Source: Lineus longissimus (Eukaryota; Nemertea; Pilidiophora; Heteronemertea; Lineidae). Taken from it: a stretch of 64,000 nt of DNA. The first letter of the stretch is position 1; each line of letters begins with the position of its first letter. The DNA lies in assembly GCF_910592395.1 (NCBI RefSeq), contig NC_088313.1, forward strand, positions 21,158,437 through 21,222,436. The letters are read 5' to 3'. The notes beneath the pieces are model-generated. The model ran no database searches, was not told where the DNA came from, and saw only the letters and a list, made by a program, of their open reading frames with translations. Positions 10,601-23,600 of this stretch are shown one piece after another. The position numbers and the translations under genes are program-made.

Positions 10601-13589
10601 TGGCTTCTGGATCCCTTGGTTCAAAATGTCACGCACAAACTCACCCCAGTCAGAGCTGTTCTGCTGTGCACGGAGAGTTCCCCTGAAGATGAAATCATTA
10701 AGTATTGATGAACCATAGCAGAAAGTTCAGCAACACCTCTGGACCAGCATATGTGTTATTTGCAGAGGCCGACACACCAGTGTCATACACCCACCTAAAG
10801 AAGGGGGATGTTTTGCTGGCAAGAACAGGGTTGTGTTGACTTTAGACAAGGCAGATAGGAGGGATGAGAAAGAGGCCCATGACTGTATCTATTAGACACA
10901 ACAATGGCCACCTCTCAACAGTTTTTTGCATGCAAGATTTTACTTTTAACATATTAAAGAAACCAGGACTGACTGCTGAACTTGGCAACTTACTTTAAAT
11001 CAAAGCTCTCTGGATAGTGCGTGGTCTCTGTCCGCGGGTAACTGATATAACCCTGAGTGTAAAGCTTCTCTGCAGTCTGCATCGTATGCTGTGGACCCAT
11101 ACCTACATGTAAAACAGAAAAATTACATTTCATTTCCTCTGAAAACTATAGGACATTCGATGTCAACAATATCTGGAAATTTGCATCCCTCTCTGCAACA
11201 GCTATGACTTTCTAATGGTCCTTAGAGCACAAAAAGTCCCAGCACAGTTTCAAAATTGCTAGAAAAGACTCACCCAGCCCAGAGCTGGCACTCCTTAACA
11301 TCTCAACTGTGTTGAGAGCCATTGGCCGTTGCTTGACCTTCTCTTTCTGTGTGACATCCAGGACCCTGCAAGGTGGAAAGAAAACAAGCCACGATTGAAC
11401 AACATCATACACATATGGAAGTAATATTTTAACAAGAATGGATAGGTCTATCAGTTGACAAAGTGTCTTTTGGCTAGCATAGATAAATGATTGGCTTGGG
11501 GACAAGACTGACTTTACTACCATTACTTTAATCAATAGCATTTTGAATGTATATACCTTGCACCATCTGAGTTCTTGACTAAGTTGTAGAACATCTGAGC
11601 CACCTCTTTATCAAAGCTTCTCATGCGCTCCCAGTCCACACTCATCACTCTGCCACCAGGGTGCGTGATCTGAAAGGAGAGCAGATGATTAGAAAAGCTC
11701 GGGAAACTATAATAATTCATCTCTATCTTTCAAAACTGTAATGGCCTTGGTTACCTAGCCTAGATCTACATGGACATGGTTAGAGAGCCTAGATCTACAT
11801 GGACATGGTTAGAGAGCCTAGATCTACATGGACATGGTTAGAGAGCCTAGATCTACATGAACTGCTCACCTGGACTTGAAGAACCCAATATGGTTCTGGT
11901 TTAAATGATTGGATCTTATCATGCCTTTCCACACAGAAGCCAAGGGTTGGAGTCTGACAAGGACCATATGAAATCAGGTTGCTATCCAAGTCACCATACT
12001 TCCCCTGAAAAACAGATCAACCACATAATTTATGCACTTCACCATCCTTATTTATAACACATGAAGCTCATTTTGGTCCAAACACATTCAGAGCTTTGAA
12101 AATAGATAATTGCCAAGATAGATCTAATTCTGATCCACACAAAGGAAAAAGATAGCCAGGGGTGAGGCTATAACAACAAGTATGCCACAAGTTGGTGCTG
12201 TTAGCAGAGTTTTAAACAGCTGAGTACAAGTACCTGGAAGAACTTTGTCTGAAATCTTGTAAAGGCACATCCAATCCTCAAGTCCAACTCTTGACGGGCA
12301 TCAACAGACATGGCTTCATTCTTGTTAGGGATGCCAAGATGATCCATGGCTCGCTTCACCTCACTTTCAGTAATAGCACTGAACTTTGCACGGAAGATGT
12401 GCTGAAAGACAAGGCAAGTTTCTCTAAAACCTTTAACGTGGGCACAGGAATGGTATCAAGACATATCCTGTCACAAGGTCTGAACACAACATATTGGAAG
12501 TTAGTTTTATGAAGACCTACTATTACATGTATTACTATGCTTGGTATAACTCATTATCTTAAAGAGGTGAAAACTCCAACAATTAGCCTTAACTTTCTAC
12601 ACATGCACAGGAAAACCTTAGAAAGTGTAGGACAGGTGTACTTACTTGGCCAAGAGCTGTTCCTCTCATCACATGCCTCACACTATCAATGACTTCAAAG
12701 CAGATGTTCTCTCCTTCTTTGTCACAATCCAACCAGAGAACCAAGTAATCACATCCCTGCGCCTGGAGAAATATAATGTAAGATCAACACAATGACTTCT
12801 CATTGGTTCAATCAGGACAATGCAGGAAATATCGCAGACGGTGTCATGAAATTGTAGCTCACCTCTCTCTCCAGGAAGTTTGGCATGTGGAGATTGACAT
12901 TGGCTTCCTTCTTCTGAGTTGGAGCACAGAACAGCTCAGCCTAAAGGAAATCAGAAGTTTCAACAACTGTCAGCAATAATGAAGTAAAATAGATAGCTGA
13001 AAGAATTGTCCAGACAATGCCTCTCGAGCCATTGTCTGGCGTCTTTTACCGTGAAGATCTATTGACATACTATTGTAAAGATGGTTTGTTTGGGCGACCC
13101 TAGGTGGCACCGGCGTATCTGGAAAAGGGACCATTGGCTATTGCAAAAGCAATATATTCCCAGAGCCGTTTACATACACTACAGCAACTAGCAATGCTAG
13201 GCCTTACGTATGCTTCCTGAAACTCCTGAAACAACAAGGCCGGTAGCAAACCAAAGGATGGCGTCTTGGGTATTTGAAGAGTGAAAACGATGAAGTCTTC
13301 TGAATCATTACTCATTGTCATGTCAATCATCACCGTTCATACTTTACTAACTTACAGGGTCAACTTTATCCCAGTTGTTGTACTTTCCAATAAAATCAAG
13401 GCTCATAACATGACCACAGACAGATGTCATCTTGAATTTGACAGCGTCGCCACGAAATCGTCCAGTGTATTCGTGCACAGAACAGGCTCCATTGGACCCT
13501 TTCCTGGATTTGCACTGGCCATTTGAAAGGATTTGGGCAAGGGAAAGTGCCAGTGACGGTTTCTCCGCCACCATCAAAACTGACCGCAT
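7685..13589 (-). CDS. TOP3B: DNA topoisomerase 3-beta
   Basis: Type IA topoisomerase acting on single-stranded DNA and RNA; in animals it works with TDRD3 in the cytoplasm and nucleus. Sixteen exons (5' to 3'): 13589-13356, 12940-12863, 12762-12646, 12401-12234, 12004-11870, 11669-11557, 11365-11274, 11102-10994, 10682-10478, 10286-10104, 9808-9599, 9450-9233, 8895-8715, 8504-8305, 8099-7994, 7879-7685. They sum to 2,544 bases, 847 residues, against 862 in human. Visible: Toprim start MVAEKPS with E9-K10, the acidic motif DCDKE at 116-120, the catalytic tyrosine Y334 in GYISYPRTE, four-cysteine zinc motifs (CGKC...CANC, CPYC, CNEC, CEEC) in the last third, and an RGG tail made only of G and R after KRSGNRSRG. 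The beta type is shown by [18 protein letters not shown] and by the RGG tail. No lesion seen. Confidence 0.97.
11759..11859. repeat. 29-bp tandem repeat, about 3.5 copies
   Basis: Units of cctagatctacatggacatg plus gttagagag repeat without change. It lies in TOP3B intron 5, ending about ten bases from the splice donor of exon 5, which ends at 11870. Confidence 0.9.
13010..13130. mobile_element. Dispersed fold-back element, copy 1
   Basis: Begins with a hairpin: ccagacaatg at 13010-13019 pairs with cattgtctgg at 13030-13039. It ends with ccggcgtatctggaaaaggg at 13110-13129. A second copy with the same right end lies at 60961-61110, where the hairpin block is in the opposite orientation. Located in TOP3B intron 1. 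Non-coding. Confidence 0.75.
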
Positions 13590-14186
13590 GATTTCTTTAC
13601 TATAGATTTTCACAATAAAACGGATTTCACTTTTCCATTCGTGCTTCAAATGATGCACATTTACAGGCAGAGTCACTTAGTTAGGCGAAACTTTTGAGGA
13701 GAAAATCAGTAAAATTTCTCAACATTTTCATTTTAATGGTTGCGGCCATTTTGGATTTGGACCGGCTAGTGAAAATATTAAGAACTTTGCGACGGACCAC
13801 TTTCAAAACGCTGTTTTGAAGAAGTACGGATAATGATTGCACGGAAAGATAATTGATGATATGATTTATATTTTATTCAACTCATACATGTACCCTATAC
13901 TTTGATTACAAGTGAATTTATTTATTTATTTTTACACCTGTTTCGCTTCCTGACCTTTTCGCCCCAGTCGTTTCGCTCCAAATCGAAGTGGTTTCGCTCC
14001 CTTTGACTTTTGTTGGGGGGGTTGAGAAGCGAAACGTCTGCGATTTGGAGCGAAACGTCTACGATTTGGAGCGAAAGAGCCAAGGTGCGAAAGAGCTACG
14101 ACTTCGATTTGGAACGAAACGACTGGGGGCGAAAACCCCATGAAGCGATTTCCTCAGAGTCATGTGACTTGGAACAGAAAAACAAA
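13590..14186. promoter_or_regulatory. Shared TOP3B / ATP6V0E head-to-head promoter region
   Basis: The two ATG codons are 597 bases apart on opposite strands, so both promoters must lie here unless 5' introns exist. No TATA box stands out. More than a quarter of the region is taken up by the palindromic element at 13956-14135. Confidence 0.6.
13956..14135. mobile_element. Long imperfect palindrome (fold-back element)
   Basis: Arm 13956-13989 (ttttcgccccagtcgtttcg, then ctccaaatcgaagt) is the near-perfect inverse of 14101-14135 (acttcgatttggaacgaaac, then gactgggggcgaaaa). The centre repeats gatttggagcgaaac in direct and inverted copies. No ORF. The right arm ends 51 bases before the ATP6V0E start codon, so it may be in the transcribed leader. 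Confidence 0.85.
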
Positions 14187-15257
14187 ATGTCGGCCGCAAT
14201 TCCAATCGTAATTTTCACCATATTTTGGGGTATTGTCGGGGCCATAGTGCCCTGGTTTATACCAAAAGGACCCAACAGAGGGTAAGAATACAAGCTAAAG
14301 AACGAACTAAAGTTAAATTCGGATAACTTAGATCGCCTTATTGCCATAGAAATACATCTTCAAAACACCTATTTTCTGATCTTTCCTGTGCTGTGTCAGT
14401 GTCGTGTGTGTATGATGAGGCTACATCAGCATGCAGTAAATGTACAGATATGAACAGTAGACGACATATCCAAATCGTCATCAATGTAATGTTCCGTTGG
14501 TGATATAGACAGAAGTTGATAGGGATAATATAGCCGGCGATATAGACAGGACAAATTGCTCACCTGCATGGTAATTGCTCATGGATACGCTTCTCATTTT
14601 GTAGTGTGCTACTGTTGTGCAGTTATGAGTGACTGGTCAAAGTCTGGTCAAGGAGCCTAGGAGGAGCAGTGGCCAGTGTCCACCGTTCCTGCAGTGGGTG
14701 TTTATCTTACAATAGTTGTCTTATATTTGGTCTTATTTATTTTTGATTTGCAGCATCATCCAGACGATGTTAGCCCTCACAGCTGCCTGTTGTTATTTAT
14801 TGTAAGTATTTGTCATATTTATATCGAACGTAATTCATCATTTCAGATGAAGACATTTTGGAAAGATAGGAAATTGTAATTGTGATGAGTGGTATTTTTT
14901 ACTCCCAGCTACAAAAGAACTGAGTTCAAAGTGATGTCAGCTATTTTTCACCGAATATCTTTTCTACCTATGATGCTGCAAAATACAGTGCTCTCTTTGT
15001 ACAATAATATATTCTCTAGGAATAAAGATCAGTACGTGTGGGGCATAATGCAGGAGAGAAAAAAAACTGCCTGTCAGAAAAAGAGGTATAAATGGAGGGT
15101 GCAGTGTCTGTTGATGATCTCATACTAATACTGGTTGTATTATTTCAGTTGGTTGATTACCTACTTGGCACAACTGAACCCACTGATTGGACCACAGCTT
15201 GATAACAAGACGATGAGAATTGTTCAAAATATTTACACCGGGACACCAGATGCATAA
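14187..15257 (+). CDS. ATP6V0E1: V-type proton ATPase subunit e
   Basis: Small hydrophobic subunit of the membrane V0 sector of the vacuolar proton pump. Exons 14187-14281, 14754-14801 and 15149-15257 sum to 252 bases, 83 residues; human is 81. The family signature [11 protein letters not shown] is at about residues 22-32. Two membrane helices are visible (residues about 4-24 and 35-55), followed by [11 protein letters not shown] and a short polar tail ending NIYTGTPDA. The start is the first ATG of the frame, [11 protein letters not shown] likely 3' UTR intron follows the stop (donor after 15272, acceptor before 15565), and a poly(A) signal lies at 16479-16484. The e1 versus e2 distinction is not meaningful outside vertebrates. 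Confidence 0.95.
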
Positions 15258-16717
15258 ATTTCATGTTAATAGGTGAGTTTCAGAAAGGTTATGAATAACT
15301 TATAGAATGAATGATATGTGTCCAGGACCTCAGCCTTGGAATAACGGGGAAACTTCATTCTCAGCGAGATGTGACGTGGGGGGGGGGGTCGCATTGGCAT
15401 TGATATTTTCTCAAAATGATTGCTTATCTTCCTTTAAGTGGAGTTGTGGAGTTACAGTTCAATCATTCAGAAGATGAGCTTTCAATTCATTGTTGACCCT
15501 TCAACTCTTGAGATTTGATTAGTCAACGGTGTGTGGTTCTAAACTGCTCTCATCATCTTTTCAGGATATTTCAATTTATTTCCCAAAAGATCGACCTGCA
15601 TTCCATCATCATGAACAAGAATTGTGTGGACAGTTGTTGTGAGGAATAAGAGAACTATTTTAGAAGACTAGATAGGAGACACTACAACTTCACAGTTATG
15701 AGTTATTCAGGACGGATTGTGGACGAGTGTTTTTGTTCGGCAACATTAATATCTGACACATTCAAGTTCAGGGTAGTACTGAGCCATCATTTTATACCCA
15801 GAAAGATGATTTTCCTTCATTTCTCATAACAGTTGTATTGTACTAAGCAAAGAGAAAATGTTTAGATTTTTAATTTAAAAACAATTCACCTGTTAAAATG
15901 TAAGTCGGTGTTCATCCAGCGTAGGATGTGTAGAAGTCATTAGGTGTGTATAGATTGTGACAACCATTTGGCATTTATTTTCATCATTGAAATCAGTGCT
16001 TATTTCTTACAATCTTTATGGATTGTAATTTTTGGAAATGTGTGTGGCATCATAGTGGAAACAAATGAAGACCTGTGATTCTGTGTAAGTAGTGTGTTTT
16101 CTGCATTTGAAAGAGTCCAGACATACAGTGTATGGAGATTGTTATTATTCTAGCAATGTTTGTATACTTGTAATATCCTTCTGCACAGAATGGGTACGTG
16201 TAGATTTTAAATCAAGCCCTTTGATTTGTGATGAAGTGGACAAAAATATGCTGAAATGTACATACTATAGCAAGAACTGTGAATTCTAGAAAGAGAGTAA
16301 CTACATGTAATTGCAGTTCAGTATAATGATCCATCATTACACCACCAATAAGAGTCATGAACTGGATGTGTGGGCCTATTTCAGTAACATACTGAATCTT
16401 TTTCATTTGCAGTGGACCATTGTCTTTGTTTATATGTGTACATGTATATATTATGTATATTTAAGATGTGATGGAAGTAATAAACTGATATAAGATTAAC
16501 ATGACTTCAGTTCATGCATCCCATTTTCAGTTCCACAATGATAGGGCAGGTTGGTCGAGATTTTGAGACATGTCATAACTGGTGGCCATTTAGATAGAAA
16601 TTTATCATTGCAAGCTGCTTTTCCGGTTGTTTTCCCACACTGATACTGGTTGATGTGTTGAAAACAAGCGAAACGTCTCCAGCTGTGCATTCCGACGTGA
16701 ACGTTAGAAGGAAAAAG
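15258..16717 (+). other. ATP6V0E 3' UTR with probable UTR intron, then intergenic
   Basis: A gtgagt donor at 15273 and a cttttcag acceptor ending at 15564 suggest an intron in the 3' UTR. The UTR then runs to an AATAAA at 16479-16484. The short spacer to the next ATG (16718) shows no clear TATA box. No further gene seen. Confidence 0.5.
16479..16484 (+). terminator. Poly(A) signal of ATP6V0E
   Basis: AATAAA about 1.2 kb after the stop codon on the coding strand, with no later candidate before the next gene. Confidence 0.55.
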
Positions 16718-19700
16718 ATGTACAAGCTAGTTTTTCTGCTTGCTGTGGTGGGTTGCGGTCAGGCATTTTTCTTTGGAGGTAAGTCACCCCTCCTCTTCCT
16801 GGGCTCACTTTGCGTCCCATCGACTGCGATTTGACCGACGCCATCGGTCCGGTTGTCCGTATTTGAGGAAGTGAGACGAGACTGCCAGGCCTATGTGTGA
16901 CACTTGGTGTTCCCCTGGCAAAGGCACTCTGGTATGTCCACAAAGTCTCTGTGTCGGGTCTTATTCACGATGTCAAGATCATGAAATGAATCACTTTAAA
17001 TATACAACTCGCACTTCCCTTTCATTCATGGAGTGGTTCAAATACATCAGTTACTGTGACCAAAATGGTCCGGCGAAATGGAAAACTAAGAATTATTGAA
17101 ATTGACATTCAATTCGTTTTGAAAGAATTCTGATCACATAGGGCCAGAATGGTCTTGCCTTTTTGATCGACTTTTAACTCTTGAGAAGATTTATGGAGGT
17201 GGACAGATTGAAGGTTGTGCAGTGCCTAATCGAACCCACGACCAGTGCGAGTGAGCATTACACGGCTGAATGTCATAAAATATTTTCCAATCTCATTTTC
17301 AGGCCCCGCCTGGGACGGACTTGCAGGTACGAAACATCATATAATTGCCATATTTTGGTCGTCCACTTCAAAATCCGTCTCCAGTGTATTATCAACACTT
17401 GCCCGACTCTCTCTTTGAATTTAACTAACAGTTCACATGTTTGTCATTTTGAATCGATGAGTTGTAAAAGCCTTTAGAGTCAAGATAGGTCAGCTCCACG
17501 CTCACCTAACTAATGCAGTACTGCTCTACCTGACTTCCACTCTTCTTCCCCACCTTTTAGTTACATGGGGCCCTAATCCATTTAATGGGAACTACTTTGA
17601 CCAGATGCCACGAACCGAGAAGGATGCTAAAAAGAAAGGATGGACCAAGATTTCTGGCTGTGATGGTGAGTGTCGCAAACTAGTCCTGGTCTGCATCGGG
17701 TTGGCGAGATATGGTGATCAGTCTTCGAGTAGCGCTATTCCCGATCTTGTTCCGTGAACTAGACAGTGTCCCCAGGAACAGATATCCTGCCTAAGCATTT
17801 TGGCAGTAAAGAGACCTATTAACCGAGATTAACATCGCATAACGGCCCTTCTCGTCGGCAGACTTTCGTATTTTTCTCACTGACTCTGTGCTCATGATCA
17901 TTGTCGCGCAGACACTGTTTGTGACTATGGGAGAGGTTGTTCACCCGTCTCGAGATCGTGTACTGAGAGGCAGACCAAGGCGCTTGATGTCACAACCACC
18001 TTACGCACGAAAGACAATGTCGCAATCATCGATCTCATCATTCATTCACGGTTTTAGGTATTTAGGTCGGTCGTTTAATCAAATTCATAAATGACTCGTT
18101 TCAGAGGTTTTGTCGGAATCGTCTGGTGATGGTAGCCCAGTCTTCCTTGGCAACCGTTACGTGAAGGGTAACGACCCAGCCGTCATGTTGCTCTACGACA
18201 AGAATGGTTACATTGCTGGCATACAACAAGGTGTAAGTCCAAATCCTAAACCGATCATGGAGTTGGTTGGAAGCAGAAATACCACCGAAAGATTCCAAGA
18301 CCCCAGCGGGTAATTTTTTATCACGAAATACCCGCTGGGGTCGAGCGTCGTTTCCTAGGGGGGGATCAGATGGGGGCGAATGCAGCATGAATCGAGGGGC
18401 ACCGCCGTAAGCTATCTACTGTTGATCTTGGCTGCCTCCCTGGCCGTTATTTTCACTACTCTTGTTGTTGGCGAGATAAACTTGATTTGAATCAGTGCTT
18501 TCTGGCAAACAATGGCTTTTTTATTATTCTTTCCATTCAATGCGTTGATTATGGGCATGATGACGGTAAGTCTTTCGATGCCAGGTCAGATAACAATAGG
18601 TACACGCCTGGCGCAGTAAAGACAGTCGCTCTTCAAGGTTTACACTGGCAAGAATTGAGTGACCACGTTTTGAATAGGTTGTCACTCAGCTGTCACGGGA
18701 GTCAAATAATCAGCTGTTGGTACTGTTTGTGTTTTTCCAGATCCCAAAGAGCGAGAACTATCCCACTGCTGACGAGACATATGGGAAGGTCTTCCAATTT
18801 GACCCTGAGAAGAACCTCATGGTCCAGACAGCCTATTTCGTGCCTCCACGTAAGTTAGCAACAACTTTTCATCCAGGACGTTTCCTGGGTTTCGACGCTT
18901 ATAAAAGTCAGCTCCATTTTTGGAGTAACTTTCTGGTACAACCCTAACGCAGGTAGTCTGCATGCTACTTTGTAGCCCAACAAAAATAGGAGGAGAATTG
19001 GGAAATGATTGCAGTACAGTGATGGATGAAAGTCTATTATTTCAACGGATAATCAAAACTTGACTAAAAACGCTAGATTTAAGCATCTATTGGAGTTTAT
19101 GAGGCAGTTATTACTTGACTATAATGCGATCACAATCCACCTGGGGATCCGTGTCTTATTTTCCAGAGACGATCTGCTCCGAGGGCCGCACCTCTGAGCA
19201 GTACGACAAGGATGGGACGGGAAGCAACCTGTACCTGCAAGAGGGCCCAGACCCAGTTGCCGACTCAACCATGATTCCCAGGGAGGAGAAAGACATTGGC
19301 GCCAAGTGGACAAAAGGGAAATGTTTCTTTACAATGGGTAAGACACCCGGCTATGACCATGATCTACGTCTCTTTGATATACCTGGTCATGAAAGCTGAA
19401 AACCAAACGCCATCTGGGATGTATATAATTTAAGCCATATCACTCCCTGTACCTACTATTATCCCCCCCGAATTCGATTCGATTGCAAAATGGCCACTAC
19501 GAACTCCCAGGATATGAGACAACATTCTTGGTCACGTGTGGACCGCCTCTTTCTGTGCGATGACATGCCATTATTTTGACTTCTTCATGGTCACATCAAT
19601 CATCTTTGCAGGGCAGCACTACTGGTATGACACCAGCTTAGAGATGAGTTGTGATGACTTCTACCCAGCGTTCCTCCTCTACAACAAAGGGAAGCTGAAC

Positions 19701-20115
19701 GGCTTCGGATGGGCTCTCAATCATGAGCTCAAGTCATTCAGATATGAACGTCCACCGAATAATGAGCTCGATGTAAGTCATTCGACTTGGTTTGCCTGCC
19801 AACAAGATCCGATAGATTGGTTCTGCATCCCCACTCCCCGAGCATCCTCCTGTTCAAAACGTGTACTAGTTTTGTTGGCGGTTTTCCTGGGCCGGACGGC
19901 CCGGTTGCTCAATCAGCGTCCGTTAGCAGTAACGTTGGCGTAATGTTTAATAATGAACAGTGAATTTCATACCAGTCGGAATTGCTCAGTGCTCAGTTCT
20001 CGTTCTGCCTTTTCAGAAATTCTTCCAAGTGGTGCCCAAGTGCCTTTACAATACTGGCGCCCGATCTACAATGCACATCTACATGGATAATCATCCTATG
20101 GTCAACTTCTGTTAG
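16718..20115 (+). CDS. Secreted protein of unrecognised family, paralogue A
   Basis: I do not recognise the family. Exons: 16718-16778, 17303-17326, 17561-17665, 18105-18232, 18741-18849, 19167-19337, 19612-19772 and 20017-20115; sum 858 bases, 285 residues. It starts with a signal peptide (MYKLVFLLAVVGCGQA). The mature part holds WGPNPF near residue 31, KNGYIAG near 98, LMVQTAYFVPP near 132, NLYLQEGPDP near 163, GQHYWYD near 200, FYPAFLLYNKGKLNGFGWA near 215 and STMHIYMD near the end, which finishes in cysteine. Four cysteines are shared with paralogue B (in SGC, TIC, GKC and the last residue); two more are specific to A. No membrane segment follows the signal. Exon 2 has only 24 bases. The protein is probably extracellular. 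The tandem copy at 20671-24668 has the same eight exons and phases, so the pair arose by duplication. Confidence 0.88.
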
Positions 20116-20670
20116 CATTTGGATGAGAAAAAGAAAGATATGATTCTCGTGGACCAATTCTCCTGTTACATCAATATTTTCTTGTACGCATCTTCTAGTG
20201 AATTAAAATGCGATCAACACCATTCTTGCCTGTTATTTGTTACTACCAAGTCCAAACTCCATTGATAACCAGATGTACCCCCCCCCCCCTCCATTCTCAA
20301 ATACCAAGGTCAGTCGTATTTGCATGACTCCAATCCCTTGCGCATGAGCTGAACTCGCCGATAGCCCCCCCCCCCCCAAGCCCACCCTCTCTAATGACCG
20401 AGGTGATTCAAATAGGGGACACGGATTGCCTGTGAATAATAAGGGGAGGGCGTGTTTGGAAAAGGAGGGAACGGATTGCCTGTGAGTAAAAAGAGGAGGA
20501 CGTGTTATTTGGAGAAGGAGGGAATGACTCGGCAATTTGTCTTTCAAAATTTATCGCGTTCGTAAGTACTGCCAATCACCAGATTATATATGTGCTTTAG
20601 CCTCGGTCGTGATAAGGTTTGGTATAAATAACGACCAGGCTGTTTTTCTCCCATTCTCGTACACGAATCC
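20116..20670 (+). other. Spacer between the two paralogues
   Basis: Contains an ATTAAA poly(A)-like signal at 20202-20207 for paralogue A, C-rich homopolymer runs near 20280 and 20370, two similar stretches around 20430-20520, and the TATA box of paralogue B. Confidence 0.6.
20623..20630 (+). promoter_or_regulatory. TATA box of paralogue B
   Basis: GG-TATAAATA lies 41 bases before the paralogue B ATG at 20671, at a distance that would give a very short 5' UTR. TATA-driven core promoters suit strongly or tissue-specifically expressed secreted proteins. Confidence 0.65.
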
Positions 20671-23600
20671 ATGATGCAAAGATTACTGGTATTGTTAGCA
20701 TTGGTCGGCTGCTCACAGGCCTTCTTCGACCTATGGGGAGGTAAGTTGATCCTTGCCGTTTTGATTTGGGAAGGTTTTGATAACCCAGGCAGATGTTGAC
20801 GTATCTCCTGTACTACACTTCCTTGATAACCCAGCCTATGAAAGTCCCAAAAGAGTCCCCCGTCAACAGGACCGGACTAAATCATGGACGACATGCGCTT
20901 TTTTAACGGTCTTTTGACGGTCAAGGTTTCTATTGAACCAATTTTCTTCTGGAAGCATTCCATCGCATGCAACCCAGTGTACCCGTTTAAATGTTCCACA
21001 AAAAAGTGTCCGGCATCATTTGATGTTTACAGAGTGCTGTACTCGTGGTGACTTAATTTTATCTCGAATGACGCTGGTGTCCTCCGCTGGGAATGCTTGC
21101 AGGCGTCAACCACGTGTTCGATCCCAAGGCGATGAGTTGAAACAGCTTTGGTCAAACGAGTGATTGGGTTTATAGACATGTACTAACGATTGTGTGGCAA
21201 CTATATCAAGGTTATCACATTCTCAGGCTGATATAAGGCAAAGGTCCAATTTTGGACTGCATGTGATGCCTTCATTGATGGTGATGATACTAAGAAGTAA
21301 ATGAGGTGACCACGCACGTCATGACTTTGACATAGATCTATACTCGTAAACAAGGTGGCCACGCACTTTGATACGGATTTAGACTTGAAATTTTGAGATT
21401 CCTGTTTAAACTTTGTTGAAAGTAAGCAAAGTTCAAAGAACGAAATTTCCCCACGATGTTTGGCATTATGCCAAAGAGTGCTTTCATCTGCCATGCTAGA
21501 GGGACAAACAAAAGAAAGCAAGCGCATTTGAGTCAGTTAATTATAAAGTCAGGCATGGCAAATCATTGTTCTCTCCTTCAACATGGCTGGCTTTGAAAAC
21601 TTTCCACACGCCTTTGGCATTACCACGGATGTAGAGCTACATGCATGGCATTATACCGGCAGCAGTCGTGTTTGGCTCAACTATTAGCCTCAGTCATGGG
21701 CTGATCGGTCGAAAGACCAAAAAGTTTGTAAATATTGACAACAACGAGGTCATCAAATTTGAAATTAAGGACAAACAATTAGACTTTGACCAGGTGACTG
21801 ACTTCCACTGATTTGGCGATTGCACACGCGATGAATACTGAGATGATTGCATACGTTACTGTAAAACTGGTAAGGAACTATCACGACTTCGCCAGGACAG
21901 CTTAATTTCCGCTGTGATCATCCAGGCATCGCTTTTTTGTATAGATTTTAACTCCTAACCTCCTTTTCAGGACCATCATGGGACGGACTTGCAGGTAATT
22001 CTCTAACCTTATAATTTCTGTCAATTTCGGATTCAGTTAAATCACTAGTAATACATGGTAATTTAAATAATGAGATAAGATACATAGCAGGTGATTCAAA
22101 ATAAAGCAACACGTGGAAACAATAAATACTGCTTCGCATTGAATCTCCCCGGAAATCTGACCATCTTTGATTATACATGTAGTCGTATCTGGTGGCTGTG
22201 ACCAAATACCAATCATCGAATGGGGGACTAGCTCAAATGGTAGAGCGCTCGCTTAGCATGCGAGAGGCACCGGGGTCGATACCCGGGTTCTCCAGATGAC
22301 CATTCTTTTGACTATTAAATTTTGTGCTTTATCTTTTGGGATTCGCAGAACTTGTTGTCAACCTTTGCGGTTCAAGCCGTCTGTTGCTATTTCTACTCGC
22401 GTTGCATCCTTTGTTGATTTCAGTCACCTGGGGCCCCAACCCACTCAGCAGTGTTTACTTCAGCCAACTGCCGCGCACAGAGAGCGATGCACAATCTTCA
22501 GGATGGACTAAGGTCTCGGATTGTTCCGGTGAGTAAGGAGGAGCTATATTTATTACTGGAATCGATTGATGATCCTGCTTTTTCAAGCGAAAAGACCATT
22601 TCTCCCAAGACTCCTCAAGTTTAAAGCAACCGAAAAGGATTTTTAGTTATTTATCTTCTTTAACTTCTCACAAACTTTTCAATTCAGAGACTGGATTCTT
22701 CCGTGGCAAACAGTACATGAAGGATAACGACCCATCTGCCATAGTCCTCTTTGGCAAGAATGGTTATATCGCTGGTCTCCAGACTGGTGTGAGTATCAAA
22801 GAGGCCGTCGTTTTCTAGTTAAGCGGGACGTTCGTGTCTTTTGCGATCTTCCTTTAATGGTTGCGGTACACGTTTAATCAGCTCTTCAGACGGCACTTCA
22901 CGAAGTCTTATGTTTTTGCTTGCCCCAAGAGCTCAAATATTCAGCCTCTAGACAAGAATCCTCAGCTCTTCCTCTTTTTATAATCACCAGGTCCCGGCAG
23001 CCAAGAACTGGCCCACACCCAGTATGAAGTTCAAGAGTAACTTTAACTACGATGCCGCAAACAACCTGATGGTCCAGACAGCCTACTTCGTGCCACCACG
23101 TAAGATAATTTGACTGTGCCTTCGTATAAATCTGAAAACTTGTCTTAAAAGACCAAGCCCATGATCGACTTGGTGGCGGCATCTCTTGTATAGTTATGAA
23201 AAGTTACCAGTTATCATTCTAGTGGAGGAAATGATTCAAAAACAGCTTCTTGAATATTGCCACTCATACGGCGGCAGAGACCTGGCAAAGATCCTATAGA
23301 TGAAGGTCGATCAACCATGTTCATGCCAGGTCACCGCAGAAAGATCACATAACTTGTGAACTAGGTCGCTGCAAGGCTCGTTTATCATTTATTTTGTTGT
23401 CCATGAACTTTTAAAAACAGGTGACATCTGTTCGGCGGGCCGCAGCAGCGACCAGTACAGCAATGAGGGGACTGGTACGAACCTGTACCTCCAGCAAGGA
23501 CCCGATCCAGTCGCCAACTCAGTCATGATCCCCAAAATGGAGAAAGACATCGGAAACACTATGTGGACCAAGGGAAACTGCTTCGTAACCATGGGTGAGT

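Noticed and set aside
20280-20380. G-quadruplex or regulatory C-runs
   Set aside because: Only single homopolymer runs, not spaced tracts; may be sequencing-prone low complexity.
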